Shown one piece after another: positions 55,339 through 64,000 of a stretch of DNA of 64,000 nt (the stretch's first letter is position 1; every line of letters begins with the position of its first letter). The stretch lies in NCBI GenBank assembly GCA_963800255.1, contig CAWDAK010000013.1, positions 186,001 through 250,000 of the forward strand, written 5' to 3'. The notes beneath the pieces are model-generated. The model saw only the letters and a list, made by a program, of their open reading frames with translations. It ran no database searches and was not told the origin of the DNA. The stretch comes from DATFVA01 sp963800255 (GTDB taxonomy: Bacteria > Bacteroidota > Ignavibacteria > Ignavibacteriales > Ignavibacteriaceae). The position numbers and the translations under genes were made by a program.

Positions 55339-56448
55339 ATGCTCTACTTTTTATCAGAATATATAAATAAAGTATTTAACCCGCCCGGGTTTGATGTTTT
55401 CCGGTTTATCACTTTCAGATCGGCGCTGTCTGCAATTACTGCGTTATTTCTATCATTTTACCTGGGACCAAAGATAATCCGCAAGCTTCAGCAGAACCAG
55501 ATTGGTGAAGCAAAAAAGATTGATGGACCTAAGTTTCACTGGTCGAAGGCAGGCACTCCTACAATGGGCGGACTCATAATAATTCTATGCGTTGCTATCC
55601 CCGTCCTTCTCTGGTCTAACATTCTGAGCATATATATAATTCTGATCCTTTCAGGCACTATCTGGCTTAGTGCAGTCGGCTTTCTTGATGATTACCTGAA
55701 GGTTGTAAAAAAACTGCCGAATGGACTAATAGCACGCTATAAACTCCTTGGACAAATAATCATTGGCCTGGTAATCGGTTCAGTAATATATTTTGCTCCT
55801 CAGTTTGAAGGAATACATTCGGTAACTACTGTACCATTTCTTAAAAACGTTAATTTCGATTTCTCAATATTCTATATCCCGGTAGTTGTTTTTATTATAA
55901 CCGCAACTTCAAATGCAGTGAATTTAACAGACGGCCTTGATGGACTCGCAATTGGAGTAATCACTATCGTAATGCTTACCCTCGCTATAATCAGTTATGT
56001 TAGCGGGAACTCGATATTCTCGAATTACCTGAACATAATTTATCTCCCCGGAGCAGGTGAGCTCACAGTTTTTGTAGCTGCCCTGGTTGGTGCTTCGCTA
56101 GGATTTTTATGGTTCAACTCATACCCCGCTCAGGTTTTTATGGGAGATACGGGATCCCTTGCACTGGGAGGTGCTTTTGGAATCCTTGCTGTTCTTATAA
56201 AAAAGGAATTGTTGATACCCATACTGGGAGGAATATTTTTTCTTGAGACAATATCGGTGATTATTCAGAGAGTGTATTTTAAGGCAACAAAAAAGAAATA
56301 TGGTGAAGGTAGAAGAGTCTTTAAAATGGCTCCTATCCATCATCATTTTGAAATGATGGGCTGGCCTGAGCCTAAAATAGTTATCAGGTTTTATATAATA
56401 GCTATAATCCTGGCTATTATTAGTCTGGCTTCATTTAAGATAAGATAA
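55339..56448 (+). CDS. mraY: Phospho-N-acetylmuramoyl-pentapeptide-transferase
   Basis: MraY moves phospho-MurNAc-pentapeptide to undecaprenyl phosphate to make lipid I in the inner membrane. The 369-residue protein has about ten helices and the motifs KAGTPTMGGL, GFLDDYLKV (DD motif), NAVNLTDGLDGLAIG, GDTGSLALGG and the PIHHHFEMMGWPE His cluster. Length is usual. It lies between murF and murD with 2-3 nt gaps. Confidence 0.98.
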   Translation: MLYFLSEYINKVFNPPGFDVFRFITFRSALSAITALFLSFYLGPKIIRKLQQNQIGEAKKIDGPKFHWSKAGTPTMGGLIIILCVAIPVLLWSNILSIYIILILSGTIWLSAVGFLDDYLKVVKKLPNGLIARYKLLGQIIIGLVIGSVIYFAPQFEGIHSVTTVPFLKNVNFDFSIFYIPVVVFIITATSNAVNLTDGLDGLAIGVITIVMLTLAIISYVSGNSIFSNYLNIIYLPGAGELTVFVAALVGASLGFLWFNSYPAQVFMGDTGSLALGGAFGILAVLIKKELLIPILGGIFFLETISVIIQRVYFKATKKKYGEGRRVFKMAPIHHHFEMMGWPEPKIVIRFYIIAIILAIISLASFKIR

Positions 56449-56451
56449 GAA

Positions 56452-57798
56452 ATGAATATTGCAGGTAAAAAAGTAACTATTATTGGTGCAAAAAGAAGCG
56501 GCATCGGTGCGGCAAAATTAATTGCCCGGCTCGGAGGGCAGCCTTTTGTAACAGATGCTTCTTCAGGTAAAGCATTGGATGAATACCTGGAAAAACTCCG
56601 TTCAAATAAAATAGAGTTTGAAACAGGAAGTCACTCCGAAAGAGCATTCGATTGCGAGCTGATGGTTGTAAGTCCCGGGGTTCCTTCAGACGCTGAAATA
56701 ATAAAGACTGCCCGTGCAAAGAAAATTAAGATTATAGGCGAGCTTGAATTAGCAGCGTCTGTGTGTAAAGGAAATATCATCGCCATAACGGGAACCAATG
56801 GAAAAACTACCACTACAAGTCTTTGCGGTCATTTATTTAATGTCTGCGGTAGGAAAACTTATACTGCGGGTAATATCGGAGTCGCGTTTTCTGAAATTGC
56901 TCACGATGTTCAGGAAGATGAATTTGTTGCTCTCGAAGTTTCCAGTTTTCAGCTTGATCTTATAGACCGGTTCAACCCGAAAATTGCGATGATTCTGAAT
57001 ATAACTCCTGATCATCTGAACCGTTACGAGAACAAGCTTGAAAATTATATCAAATCCAAACTGAATATTTACAGAAACCAGGGCGAAGATGATTTTCTTA
57101 TTCTTAATAAGGATAATGAAGCGCTGATGACTTCAGTTCAGAAGCATAAAAGTAAATCGTTTTATTTCTCGCTGAAAGAGACTCTTAACAACGGAACCTA
57201 TGTATCAGGTGAGGATATATTCTTTAACAGGGAAAGCAGTCTTGAATTCAGCTGTAAGGTCTCCGACATCAATCTTATCGGGGAACATAACATTGCAAAC
57301 GCTATGGCAGTAATAACTGCGGGAAAATTGTTTGGACTGGATAATGATAAAATGATTAAGGCGCTGAGAACCTTTGAGGGTGTGGAGCACAGACTTGAGT
57401 TTGTAAGGGAGATTGAAGGCGTAAAATATATTAACGATTCAAAAGCAACTAACGTTGATTCTGTCTGGTATGCATTAAAAGGTTTTACAGGCCAGATATT
57501 TCTTATCCTTGGGGGACAGGATAAAGGAAACGATTATAACCAGATAAGACCCCTGGTGCTTGAAAAAGTTATTAAGATCTATGCAATAGGTTCATCGGCT
57601 GATAAAGTTTTTAACTTCTTCCATAAGGACATAAAAGTTGAAGTCAAACAAACTTTGGAAGATGTTATCCATGCTGCAAACCAGGAAGCACGGCCCGGTG
57701 ACATTGTTCTTCTATCACCTGCCTGTGCTAGTTTCGATATGTTTGACAATTATGAGCACAGAGGAAAAGTTTTTAAGGAAGCGGTAAACCAATTATAA
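56452..57798 (+). CDS. murD: UDP-N-acetylmuramoylalanine-D-glutamate ligase
   Basis: MurD adds D-Glu to UDP-MurNAc-L-Ala. The 448-residue protein has an N-terminal Rossmann-like domain (VTIIGAKRSGIGAAKL), the ATP loop ITGTNGKTTTT, EVSSFQLD, NITPDHLNRY, HNIANAMAV and the C-terminal YINDSKATNVDS and LSPACASFDMFDNYEHRG. Its TAA shares one base with the ftsW ATG. Confidence 0.97.
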   Translation: MNIAGKKVTIIGAKRSGIGAAKLIARLGGQPFVTDASSGKALDEYLEKLRSNKIEFETGSHSERAFDCELMVVSPGVPSDAEIIKTARAKKIKIIGELELAASVCKGNIIAITGTNGKTTTTSLCGHLFNVCGRKTYTAGNIGVAFSEIAHDVQEDEFVALEVSSFQLDLIDRFNPKIAMILNITPDHLNRYENKLENYIKSKLNIYRNQGEDDFLILNKDNEALMTSVQKHKSKSFYFSLKETLNNGTYVSGEDIFFNRESSLEFSCKVSDINLIGEHNIANAMAVITAGKLFGLDNDKMIKALRTFEGVEHRLEFVREIEGVKYINDSKATNVDSVWYALKGFTGQIFLILGGQDKGNDYNQIRPLVLEKVIKIYAIGSSADKVFNFFHKDIKVEVKQTLEDVIHAANQEARPGDIVLLSPACASFDMFDNYEHRGKVFKEAVNQL

Positions 57799-58919
57799 TG
57801 AAAAAGCTGGCTTTAACAATATTTCTTGATGCATTTGTATTAACCCTGCTGGGACTTGTACTCGTAATGAGTGCAAGCAGTACATATAGTGCCTTTAAAT
57901 TTGACAGCCTGTTTCATTTATTTAATTCTCATTTCTTTAAGGTGGTCGTCGGAATTTTCCTGATGGTAGGTTTTGCAATGATACCTTATGAAATATATAA
58001 AGAATTCAGCAAGCCTGTTCTGCTTTCTGCGGTTGGACTACTTATTCTAACAATGATAATAGCTCCTGATATTAAGGGAGCAGGGCGCTGGATAAATCTC
58101 GGGTTCATGACTTTCCAGCCATCAGACTTTGCCCGGCTGGCCCTTATCGTTCACCTTGCAGCTTTGCTGGAGAGTAAGGGTAAGGAAATTGAAGATTTTA
58201 AGAAGGGATTTGTCTATTTATTTATTTGGGTGGTTCTTGTTGCAGGTCTGATATTCATTCAGCCGAATCTCAGCAACGCTATTCTCGTTCTGGTTATCTC
58301 AATAACGATATTATTTGTGGGTGGTGCAAAGATACAGCATATAGTCGGCTCGATGGGTGCGTGTGCTTTCATAGGCGGAATAGGTACTATGCTGTTTGCA
58401 CATTCACGCGCAAGGATTTTAACTTTTATCCAAAGTTTTAGTAACGGTGGTGACATAAACATTCAGGTAAAACAGGCTTTATTAGGTTTGGGCAGCGGCG
58501 GCATTCTTGGTGTTGGAATGGGTCACAGCAGACAGAGCAATCTCTTCCTCCCCGAGGCTTATGGTGACTTCATCTTTGCTATCCTCGGTGAAGAACTAGG
58601 ATTCGTTGGTTCAGTAATAGTTCTATTTGCTTACCTTGTTCTCTTTACAGCGGGAATTCTGATTGCAAAAAAATGCAAAGATGTGTTCGGACAGCTCCTT
58701 GCATTCGGAATTTCAATTTCGGTACTCGTTAACGCGTTCATTAACGTTGCTGTGGCTACAGGATTAGTACCGACAACTGGTTTGCCGCTCCCTTTTATTA
58801 GCTACGGAGGTACCTCCCTTATATTTATGTGTATCTCCACGGGAATACTTGTGAATATTGGGATGAGTAACGCAATGATTGAAAACAGAAAAAGCGCTGC
58901 ACAGTCAGCTCAGGATTAA
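57798..58919 (+). CDS. ftsW: Septal peptidoglycan polymerase FtsW (SEDS)
   Basis: FtsW polymerises lipid II at the septum with FtsI. The 373-residue protein has about ten helices and SEDS motifs: VMSASSTYS, a GRWINLG loop with QPSDFARLAL, QPNLSNAILV, LGLGSGGILGVGMGHSRQ, LPEAYGDFIFAILGEELGF (with the conserved acidic residues) and GLPLPFISYGGTSL. RodA is the other option, but the place between murD and murG points to FtsW. Confidence 0.96.
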   Translation: MKKLALTIFLDAFVLTLLGLVLVMSASSTYSAFKFDSLFHLFNSHFFKVVVGIFLMVGFAMIPYEIYKEFSKPVLLSAVGLLILTMIIAPDIKGAGRWINLGFMTFQPSDFARLALIVHLAALLESKGKEIEDFKKGFVYLFIWVVLVAGLIFIQPNLSNAILVLVISITILFVGGAKIQHIVGSMGACAFIGGIGTMLFAHSRARILTFIQSFSNGGDINIQVKQALLGLGSGGILGVGMGHSRQSNLFLPEAYGDFIFAILGEELGFVGSVIVLFAYLVLFTAGILIAKKCKDVFGQLLAFGISISVLVNAFINVAVATGLVPTTGLPLPFISYGGTSLIFMCISTGILVNIGMSNAMIENRKSAAQSAQD

Positions 58920-58922
58920 AAA

Positions 58923-60026
58923 ATGGCAGCTCCTAAATCAACATACAGGTTTTTATTTGCAGGCGGAGGAACTGGCGGCCACCTGTTTCCCGCTGTTGCC
59001 GTTGCTGAAAGAATTAAAGCAAGAATTCCTGAAGCTGATATACTGTTCGTTGGTACAAAAAACAAAATTGAAGGTAGAGTTGTCCCTAAACTTGGTTATA
59101 AATTCAGGTCCATATGGATTAAAGGATTTTCGAGACAGTTTAACATTGAGAACTTGCTTTTTCCTGTTAAGCTGGTGGTTTCTATGATTCAATCATTAAT
59201 CATAAATATGAGTTTCAAACCCAAAGTTGCAATCGGTTCAGGCGGATATGTTTCCGGTCCCGCAATCTGGGGTTCTTCGGTAATGGGAGCGAAGATCATA
59301 CTCCTTGAGCAGAACAGTTATCCCGGAGTAACTACAAGATTACTCGAAAGATACGCAGATGAAATTCATATAAGTTATTCTGACTCAGAAAAGTACTTGA
59401 AATCAAAAGATAAAATTAAGGTAACCGGGAACCCCGTACGTGAAAGTCTTGGTGAAATGAACGCTGAAAAGGCACGTAAATACTTTAACCTGTCTACCGG
59501 CACAAAAACCTTACTTGTATTGGGCGGAAGTCTTGGAGCAGCCTCAATTAACGAAGCAGTAGCTGCTTCTGTTGACGCTTTCAGGGAGAATGACCTCCAG
59601 TTGATATGGCAGACGGGAAGTATCTATTACGAAAAATACAAGAACCTAAACGGTAAGGGAATTATTGTCCTGCCATTTATTGAAGATATGAACCTGGCCT
59701 ATTCAGCTGCTGATATGGTTGTTGCAAGAGCCGGGGCTACTACAATAGCCGAGTTGCTTGTACTGGGAATTCCGGCTGTACTGGTCCCTTCACCCAACGT
59801 GGCAGAGAATCATCAATACTATAATGCCAAATCTCTTGAAGATAAAGATGCGGCTATACTAATTGAAGATAAAAATGTTCAAAGTGTATTGGCAGAGAAG
59901 ATAATTTCAACAATATTTGATTCCAGCAAATTAGAAATTTTGAAAACGAACTCTTTAAACATGGCGAAGCCCGATGCCGCCTCATTAATTGCGGATAGTG
60001 CAATAAAATTTGCAGATGCGTTATGA
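58923..60026 (+). CDS. murG: Undecaprenyldiphospho-muramoylpentapeptide beta-N-acetylglucosaminyltransferase
   Basis: MurG makes lipid II by adding GlcNAc to lipid I at the inner face of the membrane. The 367-residue GT28 protein has AGGGTGGHLFPAVAVAE (residues ~14-30), GSGGYVSGP, EQNSYPGVTTR, GNPVRE, GGSLGAASIN and RAGATTIAELLVLGIPAVLVP. Its stop overlaps the next start by 4 nt (ATGA). Confidence 0.98.
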   Translation: MAAPKSTYRFLFAGGGTGGHLFPAVAVAERIKARIPEADILFVGTKNKIEGRVVPKLGYKFRSIWIKGFSRQFNIENLLFPVKLVVSMIQSLIINMSFKPKVAIGSGGYVSGPAIWGSSVMGAKIILLEQNSYPGVTTRLLERYADEIHISYSDSEKYLKSKDKIKVTGNPVRESLGEMNAEKARKYFNLSTGTKTLLVLGGSLGAASINEAVAASVDAFRENDLQLIWQTGSIYYEKYKNLNGKGIIVLPFIEDMNLAYSAADMVVARAGATTIAELLVLGIPAVLVPSPNVAENHQYYNAKSLEDKDAAILIEDKNVQSVLAEKIISTIFDSSKLEILKTNSLNMAKPDAASLIADSAIKFADAL

Positions 60027-60499
60027 ACACAGTTGATTTAAATAAAGAAACCTTTAAGTATAATATGTCTTTTTATTATCAGTCAACAATTATTTATCTC
60101 GTAGTGTTTGCTCTTTACCTGGTTATTCGCGGAGAGTTTGTTGAGGAAACTTTCACACTGATCACCAAGGATCCTATAATATATCTGCTGGGTGCTATTG
60201 TGATTATTTCACTGGTAAGTCTCCTTTATAATATCTATAAAAATAAGTATATGGAAATAAGCGGCGAAGGAGTTGCTTTCGTTACCCGCTTTGGTGAAAA
60301 GAGAATCGCATTGGACCAGATTAAAAGAATAAAAATATCCCGGCAGAGGGAAAGAGTGCAGAATCATGCCTTCCGGCTTGTCAGGATAAAATTAAAGAAC
60401 AGAAGGCGGTCAGTAATTATAAGACCTTATGATTATGAGAATGAAGATATAATATTAAGAAAATTTGAACTATTAAAAGCACGGATTGAAGAAAATTAA
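60023..60499 (+). CDS. Unknown two-helix membrane protein between murG and murC
   Basis: The 158-residue protein has two hydrophobic helices (residues ~20-41 and ~52-73), a short link (KNKYMEISGEGVAFVTRFG) and a very basic C-terminal half (IKRIKISRQRERVQNHAFRL) that may form a small beta-rich, PH-like domain. It overlaps murG by 4 nt and shares one base with the murC start, so it is translationally coupled to lipid II and precursor enzymes. Neither dcw gene lists from E. coli nor B. subtilis have a gene here. The PH-like reading is a guess from hydropathy and residue pattern. Confidence 0.7.
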   Translation: MNTVDLNKETFKYNMSFYYQSTIIYLVVFALYLVIRGEFVEETFTLITKDPIIYLLGAIVIISLVSLLYNIYKNKYMEISGEGVAFVTRFGEKRIALDQIKRIKISRQRERVQNHAFRLVRIKLKNRRRSVIIRPYDYENEDIILRKFELLKARIEEN

Positions 60500-61869
60500 T
60501 GTTTAAGAATATTCATAAAGTACATTTTGTAGGCATCGGCGGTATAGGTATGAGCGGACTCGCTGAAATCCTTCTCAGTCAGGGCTTTGAGGTTTCCGGT
60601 TCCGACAGGTCGCTTTCGGAGATTACGGATCACCTGTCAAAACTTGGAATTACAATTTATGAAGGCCATACACCCGAAAACCTGAAGGACGCTGATGTCC
60701 TGGTATACTCATCCGCTGTAACAGTAGACAACCCTGAGGTAAAGGCCGCCATCGAAAGAAAGATTCCGGTTATCAAGCGTGCGGAGATGCTGGCGGAATC
60801 GATGAGAATGAAATACGGGATAGGTATTGCGGGAACTCATGGAAAGACGACTACCACATCTATGGTTGGATTAACTTTAACCGAAGGCAATATAGATCCC
60901 ACAATTATCGTCGGAGGTAAACTAAGCGGTTTGGGCGGAACGAACGCAAGACTGGGGCACGGTGAGTTTATTGTGGTTGAAGCAGATGAATTCGACAGAA
61001 CATTCTTAAAACTTACTCCCACCATTGCTGCGCTGACAACATTAGAAAGCGAACACCTTGATACGTATAAGGATCTGGTTGATATCCAGGCGGCTTTTAC
61101 TGAATTCGCAAATAAAGTTCCGTTTTATGGTTTTGTTGTGCTGTGTCTTGATGAGCCAGGTTTACAGGATATCATCCCATCAATTAATAAGAAGATTATC
61201 ACCTACGGATTAACACCTCAGGCTGATATCCGCGCACTGGATATAGTACATAATAAGTTTTCAAGTGAATTTACCGTCAGGTACCGGGGTAAAGAACTTG
61301 GCCGTATAAAACTTAATATACCCGGTGTTCATAATGTTAAGAACGCCCTTGTTGCTGTGATAATTGCGAAAGAACTGGGAATTGGATTCCCGGTAATTAA
61401 AAAAGCCCTGGAATCATTCTCCGGTGTGTACAGAAGATTTGAGATAAAGTATAATGAGGAAATCCTTGTCGTTGACGATTATGCTCATCATCCTACAGAA
61501 ACAAGCGCATCGCTTGCAGGAGTGAGAGCAGGGTGGGACAGGCGTTTAGTAGCCGTATTTCAACCCCATCTTTTTTCAAGGACAAGAGACTTTTACCAGG
61601 AATTCGGAAGGAGCTTCCTTAATTCAGATATCTTCATTTGTACTGATGTTTATCCCGCCCGTGAAGAACCAATTCCCGGCGTTTCAGGAGCTCTTATTGC
61701 TGATGCTGCTAAAAATTTCGGACATAAAAATGTTATCTACGTCCCGGATAAAAAAAACATTCCTTCAGTATTAAATGAATTGAAACAGGATAATGATATT
61801 ATAATTACAATGGGTGCGGGCGATATCTGGAAATTCGGTGAAGAATTTATAAGGATGATAAAAAGTTGA
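60499..61869 (+). CDS. murC: UDP-N-acetylmuramate-L-alanine ligase
   Basis: MurC starts the stem peptide by adding L-Ala to UDP-MurNAc. The 456-residue protein has HFVGIGGIGMSGLAEIL at the N terminus, the ATP loop IAGTHGKTTTTSM, EADEFDRTFL, GVHNVKNALVAV, the DDYAHHPTE motif and FQPHLFSRTRDF. It ends in TTGA, overlapping the ftsQ start. It is separated from murD and murE, as is common in dcw clusters. Confidence 0.98.
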   Translation: MFKNIHKVHFVGIGGIGMSGLAEILLSQGFEVSGSDRSLSEITDHLSKLGITIYEGHTPENLKDADVLVYSSAVTVDNPEVKAAIERKIPVIKRAEMLAESMRMKYGIGIAGTHGKTTTTSMVGLTLTEGNIDPTIIVGGKLSGLGGTNARLGHGEFIVVEADEFDRTFLKLTPTIAALTTLESEHLDTYKDLVDIQAAFTEFANKVPFYGFVVLCLDEPGLQDIIPSINKKIITYGLTPQADIRALDIVHNKFSSEFTVRYRGKELGRIKLNIPGVHNVKNALVAVIIAKELGIGFPVIKKALESFSGVYRRFEIKYNEEILVVDDYAHHPTETSASLAGVRAGWDRRLVAVFQPHLFSRTRDFYQEFGRSFLNSDIFICTDVYPAREEPIPGVSGALIADAAKNFGHKNVIYVPDKKNIPSVLNELKQDNDIIITMGAGDIWKFGEEFIRMIKS

Positions 61870-62639
61870 GTTCAGAAACCAGGAATAAAATATTAGGACT
61901 GCTGCTGTTTGTAATTTTAACGGTCTGGATTCTCTATCTTTCTTTCGCTGTGGATAGACCTGAACTGGAAAACCAGATAAAATCAATTACCGTTACAGGC
62001 AACAACCTCCTCAATGAGAATGATTACCTGGCTTATGCAAAACTGACGGGAAGCGGGTTATCGGGAGATGTTACCCTTCCAATTATAAAAGCACGACTTG
62101 AAAAACATCCATATATAAACAGAGCTGATGTTGAATTCAGCGGTAATAATGAAGTTCACATTAACCTGAGCGAGAAAAAAATAAAGGCTGTACTTGTAAG
62201 CGATAATAAACTTTTCCTTGCGGCTGATAATTTTGAAATATTGCCTTTTATTCAGAATACGAAAATTTCGAATATGCCCGTTGTTACTAATCTAAGCAGC
62301 GATATTCTTTTAAAGAACAATGAAATACTTAAAACTCCCGGACTTGTAGCGGCATTTAAGATAATGGATGCTGCGGAAATGACAGGCGGAGAACTTTCAA
62401 AAACTTTGTCAGAGATAAATCTCAGGAACGGTGGGGATATAATCCTGTTGTTCTCAGGTATGAAGCCGCCTGTAATCTTAGGTAAAGGTAACACAGCAGA
62501 GAAGATTTATACCTTTGATCAACTGGTGAACAATGATAACGCAGATAAAGCAATGGTTATGAACAGTTCTTATGTTGACCTTAGATTTGACAATGAAATT
62601 TTTCTCGGTAACTATGATAAAACGGATTTAACTGAATGA
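61866..62639 (+). CDS. ftsQ: Cell division protein FtsQ (DivIB-like)
   Basis: FtsQ links early and late divisome parts. The 257-residue protein has one N-terminal membrane helix (residues ~9-28), a POTRA domain (IKSITVTGNNLLNENDYLA..., ~38-110), and a C-terminal FtsQ-type region ending in YVDLRFDNEIFLGNYD. The start is TTG, inside the overlap with murC. Overlap with ftsA is 4 nt. Confidence 0.9.
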   Translation: MSSETRNKILGLLLFVILTVWILYLSFAVDRPELENQIKSITVTGNNLLNENDYLAYAKLTGSGLSGDVTLPIIKARLEKHPYINRADVEFSGNNEVHINLSEKKIKAVLVSDNKLFLAADNFEILPFIQNTKISNMPVVTNLSSDILLKNNEILKTPGLVAAFKIMDAAEMTGGELSKTLSEINLRNGGDIILLFSGMKPPVILGKGNTAEKIYTFDQLVNNDNADKAMVMNSSYVDLRFDNEIFLGNYDKTDLTE

Positions 62640-63883
62640 GAAAAGAAATAATAGCGGGACTCGATTTAGGAACCACAAAAGTCTGTGCGGTAATAGCAGA
62701 AAAGCTGGAAGAAAACAAGTTTGATATCCTTGGTTTTGGTGTTGCCCCTTCAGAAGGACTTCATAAAGGTCTGGTTGCAAATATCGGTAAAACAGCCGAG
62801 GCAATAAGAAGTGCCGTCTCAATTGCATCGAACAGGGCAGGTTTTGAAATCACCCACGTTAATGTCGGTGTAGCAGGCGAACATATCACCAGTATGAGAC
62901 ACAGGAATTATGTTACTATTAGCGGCGAGGACAGAGAGATCAATAAAACTGACCTCGAAAGGCTCGAAAATGATGTGCGTACCATACACATTCCCTCTGA
63001 TCGCCAGATACTTCACATCATTCCCGAGGAGTTTTCAATAGATCATCAGCCGGGGATTGAGAATCCTATCGGTATGTCGGGCTCGCGATTAGAAGCAACT
63101 AATCACATCGTACTTGCTTCAATCCCTGCCATACAGAACATAAGAAAATCCGTGGAGCGTGCAGGATTGCATGTTCAGGATTATATACTGCAGCCCATTG
63201 CATCAAGTACTTCGGTATTGGAAGAAAGTGAAAAGGATTTGGGTGTTGCACTCATCGACATCGGCGGAGGGACCACCGATATTGCAATCTTCCATAATAA
63301 AGCAATTAAACACACCAAAGTAATTGGTGTGGCAGGCAACCAGGTTACCAACGATATAAGGGAATCACTTGGGGTGGTAACCGAAGAAGCAGAAAAACTC
63401 AAAAAAGATTTTGGGTATGCAACTGATAATGCAATAATCAAAGATGAAGATATTCTTATTAAAGGTGTCGGTGCACGCGGCAACACAAAAATTCCGATAA
63501 GTCTGCTTACCCAGATTATCAGTCTCAGGATGAGGGAATTATTTATCCTGGTTGATAATGAAATACGGAGTGCAGGTTTTAAGAATAAAATAAAAGCCGG
63601 GATCGTACTAACCGGCGGAGGTTCTCTCCTGAAGGGATGTTCTGAACTTGCGGAAGAAGTTTTCGGTCTTCCCACAAGGATGGGAGTTCCGCAGGAATTG
63701 GGAGCAGGACTTTCGAATGAGATTGAGAGTCCGGAATTCGCCACTGTGGCAGGTTTAATCCGGGGCATTCCCGGAGGAAAGTCAAGTGAATACCAGGGAT
63801 TAATCAAAGCCAGGAAGCAGAAGAACCAGAATAAGATTTCACTGATAGTAAAAAGAGTTCAGCAATTTTTTGATGAATTATAA
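62636..63883 (+). CDS. ftsA: Cell division protein FtsA
   Basis: FtsA is an actin-like ATPase that anchors FtsZ to the membrane. The 415-residue protein has the actin-fold motifs IAGLDLGTTKVCAVIAE (phosphate 1), a 1C subdomain, LIDIGGGTTDIAIF (phosphate 2) and VLTGGGSLLKG (adenosine), plus a C-terminal amphipathic helix with basic residues (SLIVKRVQQFFDEL), the expected membrane anchor. Confidence 0.97.
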   Translation: MRKEIIAGLDLGTTKVCAVIAEKLEENKFDILGFGVAPSEGLHKGLVANIGKTAEAIRSAVSIASNRAGFEITHVNVGVAGEHITSMRHRNYVTISGEDREINKTDLERLENDVRTIHIPSDRQILHIIPEEFSIDHQPGIENPIGMSGSRLEATNHIVLASIPAIQNIRKSVERAGLHVQDYILQPIASSTSVLEESEKDLGVALIDIGGGTTDIAIFHNKAIKHTKVIGVAGNQVTNDIRESLGVVTEEAEKLKKDFGYATDNAIIKDEDILIKGVGARGNTKIPISLLTQIISLRMRELFILVDNEIRSAGFKNKIKAGIVLTGGGSLLKGCSELAEEVFGLPTRMGVPQELGAGLSNEIESPEFATVAGLIRGIPGGKSSEYQGLIKARKQKNQNKISLIVKRVQQFFDEL

Positions 63884-63905
63884 ATTCTATTTATAGGAGG
63901 TAACT

Positions 63906-64000
63906 ATGTCGCGATTTGCAACTATTGATAAAAGTAGGCCCATGTCCGCTATACTGAAAGTGGTTGGTGTTGGCGGCGGCGGCTGCAACGCTATCGAGAG
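63906..64000 (+). CDS. ftsZ: Cell division protein FtsZ (3' partial)
   Basis: Only the first 31 codons are in the window. After a short N-terminal tail (MSRFATIDKSRPMSA) comes LKVVGVGGGGCNAIER, the first strand and nucleotide-binding loop of FtsZ. A strong AGGAGG at 63895-63900 lies 5 nt before the ATG, the best Shine-Dalgarno in the dcw cluster, which fits the high FtsZ demand. The gap after ftsA is 22 nt. Confidence 0.95.
   Translation, partial: MSRFATIDKSRPMSAILKVVGVGGGGCNAIE

Overview
This is an AT-rich bacterial chromosome window, most likely from Ignavibacteria or a close relative in the Bacteroidota/Chlorobiota/Ignavibacteriota group. Three things support that placement: four secreted proteins end in a type IX secretion (T9SS) sorting domain with the QNYPNPFNP signature; the clearest promoters follow the Bacteroidota pattern (TTTG or TTG, 19-21 bp, TAnnTTTG) rather than the E. 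coli one; and the MurE carries the DNPR motif of meso-diaminopimelate-adding enzymes. No phage, integron, CRISPR, secondary-metabolite or defence locus was recognised. The window is mainly housekeeping, so the most unusual features are repeats, regulatory sites, small proteins and a cluster of frameshifts.

Layout. 1-3.6 kb: the 3' part of a multi-PAS hybrid histidine kinase, then a DUF72 protein. 3.6-6.8 kb (minus): secD-secF. 6.9-10.2 kb (minus): a nucleoside-salvage operon transcribed cdd, tdk, nupC-type transporter, purine nucleoside phosphorylase, with a Bacteroidota-type promoter. 10.2-12.4 kb: a methyltransferase, a 53-residue membrane peptide and a glycosyltransferase. 12.9-20.5 kb: two large paralogous BNR-repeat T9SS proteins and a third, Ycf48-like T9SS protein. 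20.5-24.1 kb (minus): floA, an unknown membrane-anchored protein and a UvrD-type helicase, translationally coupled. 24.5-31.2 kb: clpC, a 45-bp palindromic tandem array, pterin dehydratase, TPR protein, pyrE, an M64 peptidase and a SpoIIE-type phosphatase. 31.3-43.8 kb: aldehyde dehydrogenase (frameshifted), DUF2188, MgtC/DUF4010 transporter-like protein, small envelope proteins, truA, DUF2231, a fourth T9SS protein (frameshifted), oligoendopeptidase F, a GMP reductase/IMPDH-family enzyme and an S9 peptidase. 44-48.5 kb: an HU/IHF-like protein, a zinc-ribbon TPR protein, a COX24-family mini-protein, tRNA-Thr and an S9A prolyl oligopeptidase.

48.7 kb to the right edge is a nearly complete division and cell wall (dcw) operon: mraZ, rsmH, ftsL, ftsI, murE, murF, mraY, murD, ftsW, murG, an unknown membrane protein, murC, ftsQ, ftsA and the start of ftsZ. 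Its promoter overlaps three 10-bp-spaced MraZ boxes. Most junctions overlap by 1-8 nt, so the genes are probably translationally coupled. murB and ddl are not in the cluster.

Five single-base frameshifts fall in three genes between 31.4 and 52.2 kb, including three in the essential ftsI. These are most easily read as sequence or assembly errors, although real mutations cannot be excluded from sequence alone. I found no clearly new multi-gene system. The best leads are the dispersed palindromic repeat family, the MraZ operator-promoter overlap, the unknown gene between murG and murC, and the unknown FloA partner.
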